A DNA stretch of 64,000 nucleotides from Gammaproteobacteria bacterium HGW-Gammaproteobacteria-4 (GTDB taxonomy: Bacteria > Pseudomonadota > Gammaproteobacteria > Xanthomonadales > Xanthomonadaceae), in contig PGZC01000003.1 of the NCBI GenBank assembly GCA_002839995.1, forward strand, positions 30,167-94,166. The letters run 5' to 3'. The notes under the pieces are model-generated. The model was not told the origin of the DNA. It saw nothing but the letters and a program-made list of their open reading frames with translations, and ran no database searches. The position numbers were made by a program, and so were the translations under genes. Below, piece after piece: positions 1-8,468 of this stretch; positions within the stretch are counted from its first letter, which is position 1, and every line of letters starts with the position of its first letter.

Positions 1-625
1 CGGCGGTGCCGCCGATGCCGATGCCGAGCATGCCCGGCGGGCACCAGCCGGCACCCATGGTGGGCACGGTCTTGAGCACCCAATCGACGATGGAATCGGA
101 CGGGTTGAGCATCGCGAACTTGCTCTTGGCCTCGGAGCCACCACCCTTGGCGGCGACGATCACGTGGACCTTGTCGCCGGGCACGAGCTTGACGTTGACC
201 ACGGCGGGCGTGTTGTCGCGGGTATTGCTGCGCTTGCCGGCGGGATCGGCGAGCACGCTGGCGCGCAGTTTGTTGTCCGGATGCAGGTAGGCGCGACGCA
301 CGCCTTCGTTGACCATCTCATCGACCGGGAGCGTGCTGTTCCAGCGCACGCCCATGCCCACTTCGAGGAACACGGTGACGATGCCGGTGTCCTGGCAGAT
401 CGGCCGATGCCCCTCGGCGCATAGGCGCGAGTTGATCAGGATCTGCGCGATGGCGTCCTTGGCGGCCGGCGATTGTTCGCGCTCGTAGGCAGCGGCGAGG
501 TTCTTGATGTAATCGACCGGGTGATAGTACGAGATGTACTGCAACGCGTCGGCGATGCTCTGGACGAAATCTTCGTGCTGGATGGTGGTCACGGCGGGAT
601 CTTTGCGGGCGGGGAGTTGCGCCAT
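1..625 (-). CDS. Fumarate hydratase class I, N-terminal part (runs off the window)
   Basis: Encodes the first 208 residues of a class I (4Fe-4S) fumarase, which interconverts fumarate and malate in the TCA cycle. The protein shows the class I pattern: a helical N-terminus with ISYYHPVDYI at about 31–40, ILINSRLCAEGHRPICQDTG ending near 81 with a likely cluster-ligand Cys at 77, AAKGGGSEAKSKFAMLNPSD, and TMGAGWCPPGMLGIGIGGTA at the window edge. The start ATG at 625 is chosen because the conserved N-terminus begins shortly after it. The remainder lies outside the window. The related tartrate dehydratase is less likely given the TMGAGWCPPG region. It is transcribed away from the his operon repeats. 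Confidence 0.93.
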   Translation of the reverse strand, partial: MAQLPARKDPAVTTIQHEDFVQSIADALQYISYYHPVDYIKNLAAAYEREQSPAAKDAIAQILINSRLCAEGHRPICQDTGIVTVFLEVGMGVRWNSTLPVDEMVNEGVRRAYLHPDNKLRASVLADPAGKRSNTRDNTPAVVNVKLVPGDKVHVIVAAKGGGSEAKSKFAMLNPSDSIVDWVLKTVPTMGAGWCPPGMLGIGIGGTA

Positions 626-672
626 TTTAAGCCAATGCGTGGCGTGTAGGTCGCGTGTCCCGCTACCGTGCT

Positions 673-1485
673 TCATATCGGTTGGCACCGACGCCAACGC
701 ACAAAGCCTTTGGTCCGCAAAGGACGCGAAGAGCGCAAAGAAGAAGCCAGTCTGCCGTCATTGCGAGCGCTCAAGCCTTTAGCCGCGAGGCCGAAGGCCG
801 TGGCGGGAAGCAATCCAGTGCCTTGATTCTCTGAACACTCTGGATTGCCACGTCGCTTCGCTCCTCGCAATGACAGCCGCAGAGTCCCCCTTGGCGCTCT
901 TGGCGTCTTGACGAGAGCACCCGTGCGGACCAACGGCTCCGCATCGGCGTGATCAACGCCGGCGCAACCGACTCGCGCCTCGCCGCGCAGGACGTCGTCG
1001 TCTTGCGCGACGGCAGCGAGTGCGGTTTCCACGCCCTCTTCGCCCACTTTCTGGGCGATGCGACGCACCCCGGCGGCGAACAGTTTGCCGGTGTAGCTGT
1101 CGGGTGGCGCATTCGCGGCGCGCTCTTTCACCAGCGCGTCGAGGGTGGCGAGGAAGTTCTCCGGAGCGTCGGGAAAGCAGCTCGGGCGACCGATGTGGCA
1201 GGTGGGGCCATACGGCAGCGCTTGCACCAGCACGGTGTCGTGGTCGCAGTCGCTTTCGATGCGCACCAGATCGAGCACATGCCCCGAGGTTTCGCCCTTG
1301 GTCCACAGGCACTGGCGGCTGCGACTGTAGAAGGTGACCTTGCCGGTTGCCAGCGTCCGATCCAGCGCGGTGCGATTCATGTAACCCAGCATCAGCACCT
1401 GGCCGCTGGCGGCATGCTGCACGATGGCCGGCAGCAGGCCATCGTGTTTGGCGAACGCCAGCGCTTCGATTTCGTCAGGGTGCAT
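673..1485 (-). CDS. hisI: HisIE: intact phosphoribosyl-AMP cyclohydrolase domain, C-terminally truncated HisE domain
   Basis: Bifunctional histidine enzyme for steps 2 and 3. The HisI half looks complete: GYMN at 34–37, [14 protein letters not shown] at 61–68, DCDHD at 79–83 and GPTCH at 93–97. The HisE half begins normally ([23 protein letters not shown], Glu149/150/153) but after GEAR at residues 168–171 it departs from the family. HisE and other MazG-fold pyrophosphohydrolases need a second metal-binding ExxD there and a final helix of about 30 residues. Here the frame instead runs through repeat DNA for about 100 residues to a stop at 673. Neither alternative frame restores the missing helix. 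The start ATG at 1485 overlaps the hisF end by 11 bp. Cyclohydrolase activity is likely; pyrophosphohydrolase activity is doubtful. Confidence 0.9.
   Translation of the reverse strand: MHPDEIEALAFAKHDGLLPAIVQHAASGQVLMLGYMNRTALDRTLATGKVTFYSRSRQCLWTKGETSGHVLDLVRIESDCDHDTVLVQALPYGPTCHIGRPSCFPDAPENFLATLDALVKERAANAPPDSYTGKLFAAGVRRIAQKVGEEGVETALAAVAQDDDVLRGEARVGCAGVDHADAEPLVRTGALVKTPRAPRGTLRLSLRGAKRRGNPECSENQGTGLLPATAFGLAAKGLSARNDGRLASSLRSSRPLRTKGFVRWRRCQPI
712..912. repeat. Composite palindromic repeat, copy 1 (inside the 3' end of hisIE)
   Basis: Nested element. The outer left arm reads ggtccgcaaaggacgcg from 712. A degenerate right arm (ttggcgctcttggcgtct) ends near 912. The inner palindrome runs from cattgcgag (759–767) to ctcgcaatg (864–872) and contains gcaatccag and ctggattgc half-sites. 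The same inner palindrome recurs at 22532–22646 and 35940–36021. The outer arms recur at 22431–22750, 16501–16683 and 54289–54362. It behaves like a REP/MITE-type mobile repeat and overlaps the region where the HisE reading frame loses similarity. Confidence 0.85.
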
Positions 1486-2266
1486 CGGCAATCTCCACCG
1501 GTCGAACCGTGATGCCACGGCCCGCCAGATAATGCTTGAGCGCCGGGATGGCGATCTCGCCGGAATGGAACACGCTGGCGGCGAGCGCGGCATCGACATC
1601 GGCCTGCGCAAACACGTCTGCGAAGTGATCCATCGTACCGGCGCCGCCGGAAGCCACCAGCGGCACCCGGCACAGTGCGCGCGCGGCCTGCAACTGCGCC
1701 AGGTCATAGCCGCCGCGCACGCCATCGGTGCCCATGCAGTTGAGCACGATCTCGCCCGCGCCGCGCCGCTGCGCTTCCACCAGCCAATCGAGCGTGCGTA
1801 CCGGCAGCGCACGGGTACGCGACGGATCGCCGGTGTACTGGCGCACCCGCCATTCGCCATCGCCGTCGCGCAGGCTGTCGATGCCCACCACCACGCATTG
1901 CACGCCGAACGCGGCAGCCAGCTCATCGATCAGCGCGGGACGCTCCAGCGCCGGGGTATTGACGGAAATCTTGTCGGCGCCGGCATGCAGCACCGCGCGT
2001 GCATCGGCGACACTGCGGATGCCACCGGCGACGCAGAACGGGATGTCGATCAGCCGCGCCACGCGCTCCACCCAGCGCCGGTCCACGGTGCGTTGCTCGG
2101 GGCTGGCGGTGATGTCGTAGAACACCAGTTCGTCGGCGCCTTCGTCGCGATAGCGCAGCGCCAGTTCCTCGATCGCGCCGACCACCACGTGATCGCGAAA
2201 ACGCACACCCTTGACCACCATGCCATCGCGCACGTCCAGACACGGAATCAGGCGTCGGCTCAGCAT
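1475..2266 (-). CDS. hisF: Imidazole glycerol phosphate synthase subunit HisF
   Basis: Cyclase subunit that uses ammonia delivered by HisH to turn PRFAR into IGP and AICAR. It is a TIM barrel of 263 residues, close to the family norm of about 257. The catalytic pair Asp11 (RLIPCLDV) and Asp130 (VVVGIDS) is present, as are the phosphate-binding ends ([16 protein letters not shown]). It starts at ATG 2266, overlapping the hisA stop by 7 bp, and its own 3' end overlaps hisI. The close overlaps fit translational coupling in the hisR–G–D–C–B–H–A–F–I operon. No lesion is seen. Confidence 0.96.
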   Translation of the reverse strand: MLSRRLIPCLDVRDGMVVKGVRFRDHVVVGAIEELALRYRDEGADELVFYDITASPEQRTVDRRWVERVARLIDIPFCVAGGIRSVADARAVLHAGADKISVNTPALERPALIDELAAAFGVQCVVVGIDSLRDGDGEWRVRQYTGDPSRTRALPVRTLDWLVEAQRRGAGEIVLNCMGTDGVRGGYDLAQLQAARALCRVPLVASGGAGTMDHFADVFAQADVDAALAASVFHSGEIAIPALKHYLAGRGITVRPVEIADAP

Positions 2267-2994
2267 GTCAGTGCCTCGTTCAGTTCGAGGCGGCCTTCCA
2301 GCAAGGCCTTGCCGAGCACCACGCCGGCACAACCGCTGGCGCGCGCGGCGATCACGTCGCCCAGATCGCGCACGCCGCCGGAAGCCTGCACGGCGAGTGT
2401 CGGCAGGCGCTCCAGCAGATGGCGGTACAGCGTCTGGTTCGGGCCGGACAACATGCCATCGCGGGCAATGTCGGTACACAGCAGGTGGCGCAGGCCGACA
2501 TCGGCATAGGCTGCCGCCAATGTGTCGAGATCGCGCTCGCCGTCTTCGGTCCAGCCGTGTACCGGCAGACGCCAGCTTCCGCGTTCGTCCTGACGGGTAT
2601 CGAGCGCCACGGTGATCCGCTCGGCGCCGAAGCGAGCGATCCAGCCGACCACGGTTTCGGGTTCGCGTACCGCCAGCGAGCCGATCACCACGCGCTGCGC
2701 GCCGGCATCGAGCAGTTGCGCGACATCGTCCGCGCTGCGCACGCCACCGCCGGTTTGCACCTTGAGCGTGGTGTGTGTCGCCAACGCCTTCAGCAACGGC
2801 AGCAAGGTGTAGCCACCGGCACGCGCGGCATCCAGATCGACCAGATGCAGCCATTGCGCGCCTGCCTGTGCATAACGCTGCGCCTGCGCCAGCGGATCGT
2901 CGCCGTAGGTGGTCTGGCGCGCGTAGTCGCCCTGCGCCAGCCGCACCACCTGGCCATCGCGCACGTCAATCGCGGGATAGACGGTAAAACTCAT
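2260..2994 (-). CDS. hisA: ProFAR isomerase HisA
   Basis: Isomerises ProFAR to PRFAR (Amadori rearrangement) in histidine synthesis. It is a 244-residue TIM barrel of normal length. The catalytic aspartates Asp10 ([10 protein letters not shown]) and Asp132 (VALDTR) and the phosphate motifs TGGGVRS and ASGGVRD are visible. It starts at ATG 2994. Unlike the other his junctions, the hisH–hisA gap is 130 bp and is filled by a long palindrome (3012–3104). Confidence 0.96.
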   Translation of the reverse strand: MSFTVYPAIDVRDGQVVRLAQGDYARQTTYGDDPLAQAQRYAQAGAQWLHLVDLDAARAGGYTLLPLLKALATHTTLKVQTGGGVRSADDVAQLLDAGAQRVVIGSLAVREPETVVGWIARFGAERITVALDTRQDERGSWRLPVHGWTEDGERDLDTLAAAYADVGLRHLLCTDIARDGMLSGPNQTLYRHLLERLPTLAVQASGGVRDLGDVIAARASGCAGVVLGKALLEGRLELNEALTC

Positions 2995-3011
2995 GGTTGC
3001 TGCACGCCATT

Positions 3012-3104
3012 GTAGGTCGGCTCAAGCGCAGCGGAGCCGACGTGTGCCTTGACTGTTGCCGAGGACCTGTCGGCTCCGCGCCTGCGGCGCTTGAGCCGAC
3101 CTAC
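3012..3104. repeat. Long imperfect palindrome between hisH and hisA
   Basis: The 18-bp end arms gtaggtcggctcaagcgc (from 3012) and gcgcttgagccgacctac (ending 3104) are complementary. An inner pair cggagccgac/gtcggctccg adds to the stem. It is the only sizeable gap inside the his operon. The family looks distinct from the cattgcgag repeats. As RNA it would form a strong hairpin between hisH and hisA and could stabilise or attenuate the message. Confidence 0.85.
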
Positions 3105-3124
3105 GGCTTTCGAGTCATTGCCAA

Positions 3125-3724
3125 TCATGCCAAGCCCTTTTCGAGAAAATTGCGCAACACGCGCGCGCCAGTACTGGCCGAGCGCTCGGGGTGAAACTGT
3201 GCGCCGGCCACATGACCACGCTGCACCATCGCCGCGAAGCGTTGGCTGTGCGTGCACGCCGCAATGCAATCGTCAGTGACCGGCGCCGCGTAGCTGTGCA
3301 CGAAGTAGGCCTGCGCGCCGTGATCGACGCCGTCGAGCAGCGACACGGCGCGCAACGGCTCCAACGTGTTCCAGCCCATGTGCGGAATGCGCACGCCCGG
3401 CGCGTCGGGCAGCAGTCCTACCTGCCCCGGCAACAGGCCCAGGCACGGCGTATCGCCTTCGTCGGACGAATCGAACAGCAACTGCATGCCCAGGCAAATA
3501 CCGAGCAGCGGCGCGCTGACTTCGCGCAGGGTCTGCACCAGATTCAACTCGCGCAACCGCGCCATCGCCGGCGCCGCTGCGCCGACGCCCGGCAGTAGCA
3601 CACGGTCCGCAGTGCGAATGACGGCGGCATCGCCGGTCAACTCGGCCGCCACGCCCAGACGTTGCAAGGCAAAACACACCGAGGCGATGTTCGCACCGCC
3701 GGAATCGACAACCGCGACCTTCAT
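3125..3724 (-). CDS. hisH: Imidazole glycerol phosphate synthase glutaminase subunit HisH
   Basis: Class I glutamine amidotransferase that feeds ammonia to HisF. It is 199 residues, normal for the family. The nucleophile is Cys77 (LLGICLGMQ) and the dyad His178/Glu180 lies in FHPE. The oxyanion segment LLPGVGAA and the PHMGWNTL interface motif are also present. ATG at 3724 overlaps the hisB stop by 4 bp (ATGA). No lesion is seen. Confidence 0.95.
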   Translation of the reverse strand: MKVAVVDSGGANIASVCFALQRLGVAAELTGDAAVIRTADRVLLPGVGAAAPAMARLRELNLVQTLREVSAPLLGICLGMQLLFDSSDEGDTPCLGLLPGQVGLLPDAPGVRIPHMGWNTLEPLRAVSLLDGVDHGAQAYFVHSYAAPVTDDCIAACTHSQRFAAMVQRGHVAGAQFHPERSASTGARVLRNFLEKGLA

Positions 3725-4812
3725 AGCCGACCCTTGGTGCTGGGCAGCTCGCTGCCGCTGCGCGCAATGGCCTGCCGCAGTGCGCGCGCCACCGCCTTGA
3801 AGCAGGCTTCGACCATGTGATGCGCATTCTCGCCGCGTACGCTCAGGTGCAGATTGAGACCGGCGGCATCGCACAGCGAGCGGAAGAAATGCGGCACCAG
3901 CTCGGTCGCGAGGCCACCGATCTGCTCGCGTGGAAACACGCCATCGAACACGAAGTACGCGCGTCCGGAAAGATCCAGCGCCACGCTCGCCAGCGCCTCG
4001 TCCATCGGCAGCCGCAGCGCGACCCACTCGGCATCGGCATCGGCCTGACCATAGCGGCCGATACCGCGCTTGTCGCCGAGCGCGCGACGCAACGCCTCGC
4101 CCAGCGCCAACGCGCTGTCTTCGACGGTGTGGTGTTCATCGATGTGCAGGTCGCCATCGCAGCGCAGCTCCAGCGCGAAGCCGCCGTGCTTGCCTAGCTG
4201 TTCGAGCATGTGATCGAAGAAGCCGATCCCCGTATGCGTTAGCGGATCGGCCACGCGATCCAGATCGACGCTGACACGAATGTCGGTTTCGCGCGTGGTG
4301 CGCTGCACCTGCGCGGTGCGCGGTGCATCGGCCAGCACGTGCGCGATTTGTGCCCAGTCGTGATAACCCGGCCCAAAGCGCAGACCGCGACACCCCAGAT
4401 TGCGCGCCAGTTGCATGTCGGTCTCGCGATCGCCAATCACCACGCTGGCCGCCAGATCGACGTCGCGATCGCGCAGGTAGTGCAGTAGCATGCCGATGCT
4501 GGGCTTGCGGGTGGGCGCGTTGTCGTGTTCGAAATGCGGGTCGATCAGCACCTCGCGCAACACGATGCCCTGCGAGGCGAGTATCTGCAGCAGCAACGCC
4601 TGCGGACCTTCGAAGGTTTCGGTGGGGAAGCTCGGTGTACCCAGACCATCCTGATTGCTCACCATCACGAACTGGTAGCCGGCATCGCGGATGCGCAGCA
4701 GCGCCGGAATCACGCCATCGACCAGCCGGAACTTGGCGTAACTGTCGATCTGGAAATCGGCGGGCTCTTCGATCAACACACCATCGCGATCGAGAAAGGC
4801 GATGCGGGTCAT
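3721..4812 (-). CDS. hisB: Bifunctional histidinol-phosphatase / IGP dehydratase HisB
   Basis: The N-terminal HAD phosphatase (about 1–165) has nucleophile Asp8 and Asp10 in FLDRDG, SNQDG at 52–56 and GDRETD at 127–132. The C-terminal IGP dehydratase (about 175–363) has [21 protein letters not shown] at 227–232 and the [13 protein letters not shown] metal site. Two oddities are seen. The Cys-rich zinc loop of enterobacterial HisB is replaced by [15 protein letters not shown], as I recall for xanthomonads. Also, an extra stretch (about residues 256–267) sits between RYG and PMDE, where the family usually has only a few residues. The gene overlaps both neighbours by 4 bp. Confidence 0.95.
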   Translation of the reverse strand: MTRIAFLDRDGVLIEEPADFQIDSYAKFRLVDGVIPALLRIRDAGYQFVMVSNQDGLGTPSFPTETFEGPQALLLQILASQGIVLREVLIDPHFEHDNAPTRKPSIGMLLHYLRDRDVDLAASVVIGDRETDMQLARNLGCRGLRFGPGYHDWAQIAHVLADAPRTAQVQRTTRETDIRVSVDLDRVADPLTHTGIGFFDHMLEQLGKHGGFALELRCDGDLHIDEHHTVEDSALALGEALRRALGDKRGIGRYGQADADAEWVALRLPMDEALASVALDLSGRAYFVFDGVFPREQIGGLATELVPHFFRSLCDAAGLNLHLSVRGENAHHMVEACFKAVARALRQAIARSGSELPSTKGRL

Positions 4813-5906
4813 GCGCGAACTCCCTGCGTGCGAATCGAAACGCCCAATGCCGCCAGCACCCGATCGTTCTCGGCCGGGCTGCCGATGCTGATGCGCAGCG
4901 CATCGCGCAACTGCGGCTGCGCGCGCATGTCGCGCACCATGATGCCGGCATCGAGCAGACGCGAAAATGCGGCATCGGCATCGACGAAGCGCAGCAGCAG
5001 ATAATTGCCCTGCGAGGGATACACGCGGCAGACGCCTGGGCAGTCGGGTAACGCCGCCAGCAAGCGTTCACGCTCTGCAATGACGTTTGCCACGCGTTGC
5101 CGGGTGATCGCCAGCACCGCCGGCGCCAATGCCGCCAGCGCCAGTTCGACGCAGGGTGTTGGCAGCGGATACGGCGCCTGGCAGTTGCGCAACACGGCGA
5201 TCAATTCCGGATCGGCGATCAGACTGCCAATGCGCGCTGCCGCCAACGCATGCGCCTTGGACAGCGTGCGCAATACCGCGATGTTGCGATGCGCCGCCAG
5301 CAGCGTGGTCGCCGAGGCCTGCGCGCTGAATTCGCCATACGCTTCGTCCACCACCACCATGGCCTGCCCGCGCAGCGTGCGGGCCAGCGCGGCGATGGCA
5401 TCGAGCGACACGCCCTGTCCGGTAGGATTGGCCGGCGCGCACAGGAACACCAGCCGCGCCTTGCCCTGCAACGCGGCGTCGGCGATCGCATCGATATCGG
5501 TGACGAAGCCGGCCGCGCCATCGCGCAATGGCACCTCGATCAGCGGCGCGTTTTGCAGCCGCGCGCACACCGCGTACATCCCGAATACCGGCGGCGTGCT
5601 CACTACCGCATCGATTCCCGGCTGACACAGCGCGCGCACCAGCAAGTCGATGGCCTCGTCGCTGCCGCGCCCGATCAGCAGTTGCCCGGTGCTGACGCCA
5701 TACAGGTCCGCCAACGCATTCTGCAATGCCTGTGGCTGCGGCTCGGGATAGCGGCGGCAGTGCGCAGCGGGATCGGCCGGATTGGGCCACGGATTCTCGT
5801 TGGCGTTGAGCCACACCTGTGCCGGTTGGGTGCCGCTGCGCCGCGCCGAGGAATAACCTGCGAAGCCGCGCAAATCCGGGCGCAGCAGGTCGAGCAACTC
5901 GCTCAT
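4809..5906 (-). CDS. hisC: Histidinol-phosphate aminotransferase HisC
   Basis: PLP-dependent class II-type aminotransferase that converts imidazole acetol phosphate to histidinol phosphate. It has 365 residues. Key features are [11 protein letters not shown] at 34–43, [32 protein letters not shown] and the PLP Lys217 in [18 protein letters not shown] at 5906 overlaps the hisD stop by 4 bp. It appears intact, in contrast to its upstream neighbour. Confidence 0.95.
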   Translation of the reverse strand: MSELLDLLRPDLRGFAGYSSARRSGTQPAQVWLNANENPWPNPADPAAHCRRYPEPQPQALQNALADLYGVSTGQLLIGRGSDEAIDLLVRALCQPGIDAVVSTPPVFGMYAVCARLQNAPLIEVPLRDGAAGFVTDIDAIADAALQGKARLVFLCAPANPTGQGVSLDAIAALARTLRGQAMVVVDEAYGEFSAQASATTLLAAHRNIAVLRTLSKAHALAAARIGSLIADPELIAVLRNCQAPYPLPTPCVELALAALAPAVLAITRQRVANVIAERERLLAALPDCPGVCRVYPSQGNYLLLRFVDADAAFSRLLDAGIMVRDMRAQPQLRDALRISIGSPAENDRVLAALGVSIRTQGVRA

Positions 5907-7127
5907 CGCCCACTCCCGGCTTCGACGCGCAGCCGCACCGCTTGTGCATGCGCCTGCAAACCTTCCGCTTCGGCGATGCGCAGCGCGCACGGGCCGATGG
6001 CGGCAATGCCCTGCGCACTCACCGATTGCACGCTGATGCTTTTCTGGAAGCTCGCCACACTGACTCCACTGTAGGCGCGCGCCGCGCCGCCGGTGGGCAA
6101 CACGTGATTGGTGCCGCTGCAATAATCACCCAGCGCCTCGGGCGCGTAATCGCCGAGAAACACCGAGCCGGCGCTGAGCACCCGATCGAGCCAGGCGCGC
6201 GGCTCGCGCAACGCCAGGATCAGATGCTCGGGCGCATAGCGATTGCTGATGATGAAGGCTTCGGCCAGCGACGGCACCGCGATCAGGCGCGCATGCGCCA
6301 GCGATTTTTCCGCGATCTGCGCACGTGGCAACAGCGCGAGCTGCCGCGCGATCTCCACCGCCACGGCGTCCAGCAAACCGGCGCTATCGCTGAGCAACAG
6401 CACCTGCGAATCGGGGCCGTGCTCGGCCTGCGACAGCAGATCGGCAGCGACGAATGCCGGATTGGCACCGGCATCGGCGATCACCAGCACTTCCGACGGC
6501 CCGGCCGGCATGTCGATCGCCGGGCCGTCCTCGGCGCTGCTGACCGCCTGCTTCGCCGCCGTGACCCAGGTATTGCCCGGCCCGAACAGCTTGTCGCAAC
6601 GCGGCACGCTGGCAGTGCCGATTGCCATCGCGCGTGCCATCGGCGCGCGGCGGCGAGCACAGCACCACCTGCGTGCAACCCGCCAGCATTGCCGGCACAC
6701 CCAGCATCAGCGCGGTGGATGGCAGCGGCGCCGACCCGGCCGGCACATACAAACCAACCCGTGCAATGGGACGGATCACCCGGCCGCAACGCACCCCCAG
6801 CGCGGTATCGATCTCAAACTCCGTGCTCATGCCGGCGCGGTGCCAGGCGATGATGCGCTGCTGTGCTTCGGCCAGCGCCTGCTTCAGGTCGTCATCGGTC
6901 TGCGCGGCGGCGATGGCGAATTCGTCGGCGCTGACGCGCAGGCTGTCGAGCTCGACGCCATCGAAGCGTCGCGTCAGCGCCTTGAGCGCGTGATCGCCGT
7001 CGGCGCGCACCTGCGCAATCACCCGCTGCACGCCCTCGCGCACGCCATCGGCGACGCTCAGCGTCGGCCGTTGCAAGGCCGCGCTGCGGCCGGGTTCGTC
7101 GAGGCGTGTCCAGTCGATGCGCTTCAT
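5903..7127 (-). pseudogene. hisD: Histidinol dehydrogenase HisD, disrupted by internal deletion with frame change
   Basis: The N-terminal part (ATG 7127 to about 6640, roughly 163 residues) reads as HisD through [26 protein letters not shown] and [12 protein letters not shown]. The C-terminal part continues in another frame from about 6628 ([19 protein letters not shown], then [50 protein letters not shown]). Both halves are strong family matches, and about 241 residues follow the junction. What is absent is the roughly 27-residue segment containing the conserved GGAQAIAA block, and the remaining pieces are out of frame. Two copies of gatggca flank the junction (about 6624–6642). A simple single-base sequencing error would not remove this segment. 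Confidence 0.88.
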
Positions 7128-7968
7128 GCCAGCATCCGCTCCACCGGCAGCACCAGCACGCCGCGCGCACCGGCGCGCTTCATGTCTTCCAGCCGCTGCC
7201 AGGTCAACGCAGTGCGGCATACCGCCTGCAACGACACCTGCGAATGTTCGCCGTCCAGACTGAGCACGGTCGGTGCATCGGCATCGGGCAGCAGCTTGAG
7301 CAATTCCGGCAACGCCGATCGCGCTGCCTGGAACATCACCAGCTTGCTGTCGCGTACGCTGAGCACGCCATCGCCGGCGCCACCAGCACCGCTTCGCTTT
7401 CGAAAATGATCGCCGCCTCGCGCAACTGATTCGCAAGCAAGGTGGCGCCACTGGAAACCAGATCGCAGATCGCCTCGGCCTTGCCGAGGCGCGGCGCGAT
7501 TTCCACCGAACCGGAGAGTTCCACAACTTCGGCATCCACCGCGTTCTCGCGCAGCCAGCGACCCAGCAACTGCGGATAACTGGTGGCGACGCGCATACCG
7601 GCAAGATCGGCCGGACCGTTCCATTCCCATTCCTGCGGCACCGCCACCGACAGCCGGCAACCGCCGAAACCCAACTGACGGACGGCCGCATAGGCAGCCG
7701 GCAGACCTTGCTGCTCGCGCGCCACCGCCTGCTCCTCCAGCACGTTGTTGCCGACCACGCCGAGATCGCAGACGCCATCGGCGATCAGGCCCGGGATGTC
7801 GTCATCGCGCACCAGCAACAGATCGATCGGCAACGATTCGCCAAAGCAGAACAGCCGATCGCGGCTCTCGCGAAACGCCAGGCCGGCGCGCTCCAGCAGA
7901 TCGCGTGCAGGGCCGGACAAGCGGCCGGATTTCTGGATGGCAATACGCAAACGGTCACGCGACTTCAT
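7124..7968 (-). pseudogene. hisG: ATP phosphoribosyltransferase HisG, disrupted by internal deletion with frame change
   Basis: First enzyme of histidine synthesis, feedback-regulated long form. From ATG 7968 the catalytic part is well preserved: [52 protein letters not shown] and DLVSSGATL, up to ESEAVLV near 7381. The frame then goes to an early stop at 7336. The regulatory domain continues in another frame from about 7372 ([48 protein letters not shown]) to the TGA at 7124, which overlaps the hisD ATG. About 20 residues normally linking the two parts are missing. A truncated protein of about 210 residues could still be made. I prefer ATG 7968 over an in-frame TTG at 7992. Confidence 0.87.
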
Positions 7969-8009
7969 GGGGATTCCAGCAGTTTGGAGCAAGCAGGTTC
8001 GGGAATGCG

Positions 8010-8336
8010 TCAGCGCGGCGAAACAGCAGCGCGCTGAGCGAGTTGATCGAGCGCATGGCGATAGCCGCCACTACCCATCTCAAGGCATCGGGCAATTCGA
8101 CCGATGGTGGTGACACTGACCGCCGTACGCTCGTGGATATCGCGATAGGCGACGCCCTCGGTCAGCAACGGCACCACCCGCCAGCGATCCGCCAGCGCCT
8201 GCAATTCCGCCGGCGTGCACAGATCGACCAGGAATGCACGCATCTGGGCCGGACTGTCCAGCGCCAGCAAGGCTTGCACCAAGCCGTCCAGAGCCCGGTT
8301 GTCGCCAGTCGCAGGTTTGATTGAACGCTTTTTCAT
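8010..8336 (-). CDS. TrpR-family (YerC/YecD-like) transcription regulator, candidate his operon repressor
   Basis: Small all-helical DNA-binding protein of 108 residues. The middle matches the TrpR/YerC helix-turn-helix: [47 protein letters not shown]. It sits 41 bp upstream of hisG on the same strand, heading the his operon. In Xanthomonadales a TrpR-family member in this place has been proposed as the histidine regulator (HisR); that is from memory, not from this sequence. ATG 8336 is chosen over a TTG at 8357 and an out-of-frame ATG at 8352. Palindromes upstream (8369–8398) are candidate operators. Confidence 0.85.
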   Translation of the reverse strand: MKKRSIKPATGDNRALDGLVQALLALDSPAQMRAFLVDLCTPAELQALADRWRVVPLLTEGVAYRDIHERTAVSVTTIGRIARCLEMGSGGYRHALDQLAQRAAVSPR

Positions 8337-8468
8337 GCCATGCCCGCGCCATTCCAATGCACTAATGCGCTGTTACAATATCACAGCACGAATTCGTGGT
8401 CAAACCTCGGGCGTGGCACCAGACCGGCTTCCAGCGTACTGTTCTCGCTGAACAGTGGAGAAATTCCG
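8337..8468. promoter_or_regulatory. Divergent promoter region between the his regulator and the diguanylate cyclase gene
   Basis: Contains gctgt-N9-acagc at 8369–8387, immediately followed by a perfect 12-bp palindrome cacgaattcgtg at 8387–8398. Either could be an operator for the adjacent TrpR-like protein. A second inverted repeat, actgttc-N5-gaacagt at 8438–8456, directly abuts the Shine-Dalgarno ggag (8457–8460) of the plus-strand gene and could fold as a hairpin in its leader. I could not assign convincing -35/-10 pairs. Confidence 0.55.

Noticed and set aside
1424..2509. A 361-residue plus-strand frame across hisF/hisI
   Set aside because: Antisense shadow of two overlapping conserved genes; composition is His/Arg/Ala-rich with no recognisable fold.
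8438..8456. LexA box reading of ctgt...acag
   Set aside because: Spacing is nine bases rather than the eight of the E. coli box, and the sequence does not match the xanthomonad LexA motif I know. It is better described as a hairpin or unknown operator.
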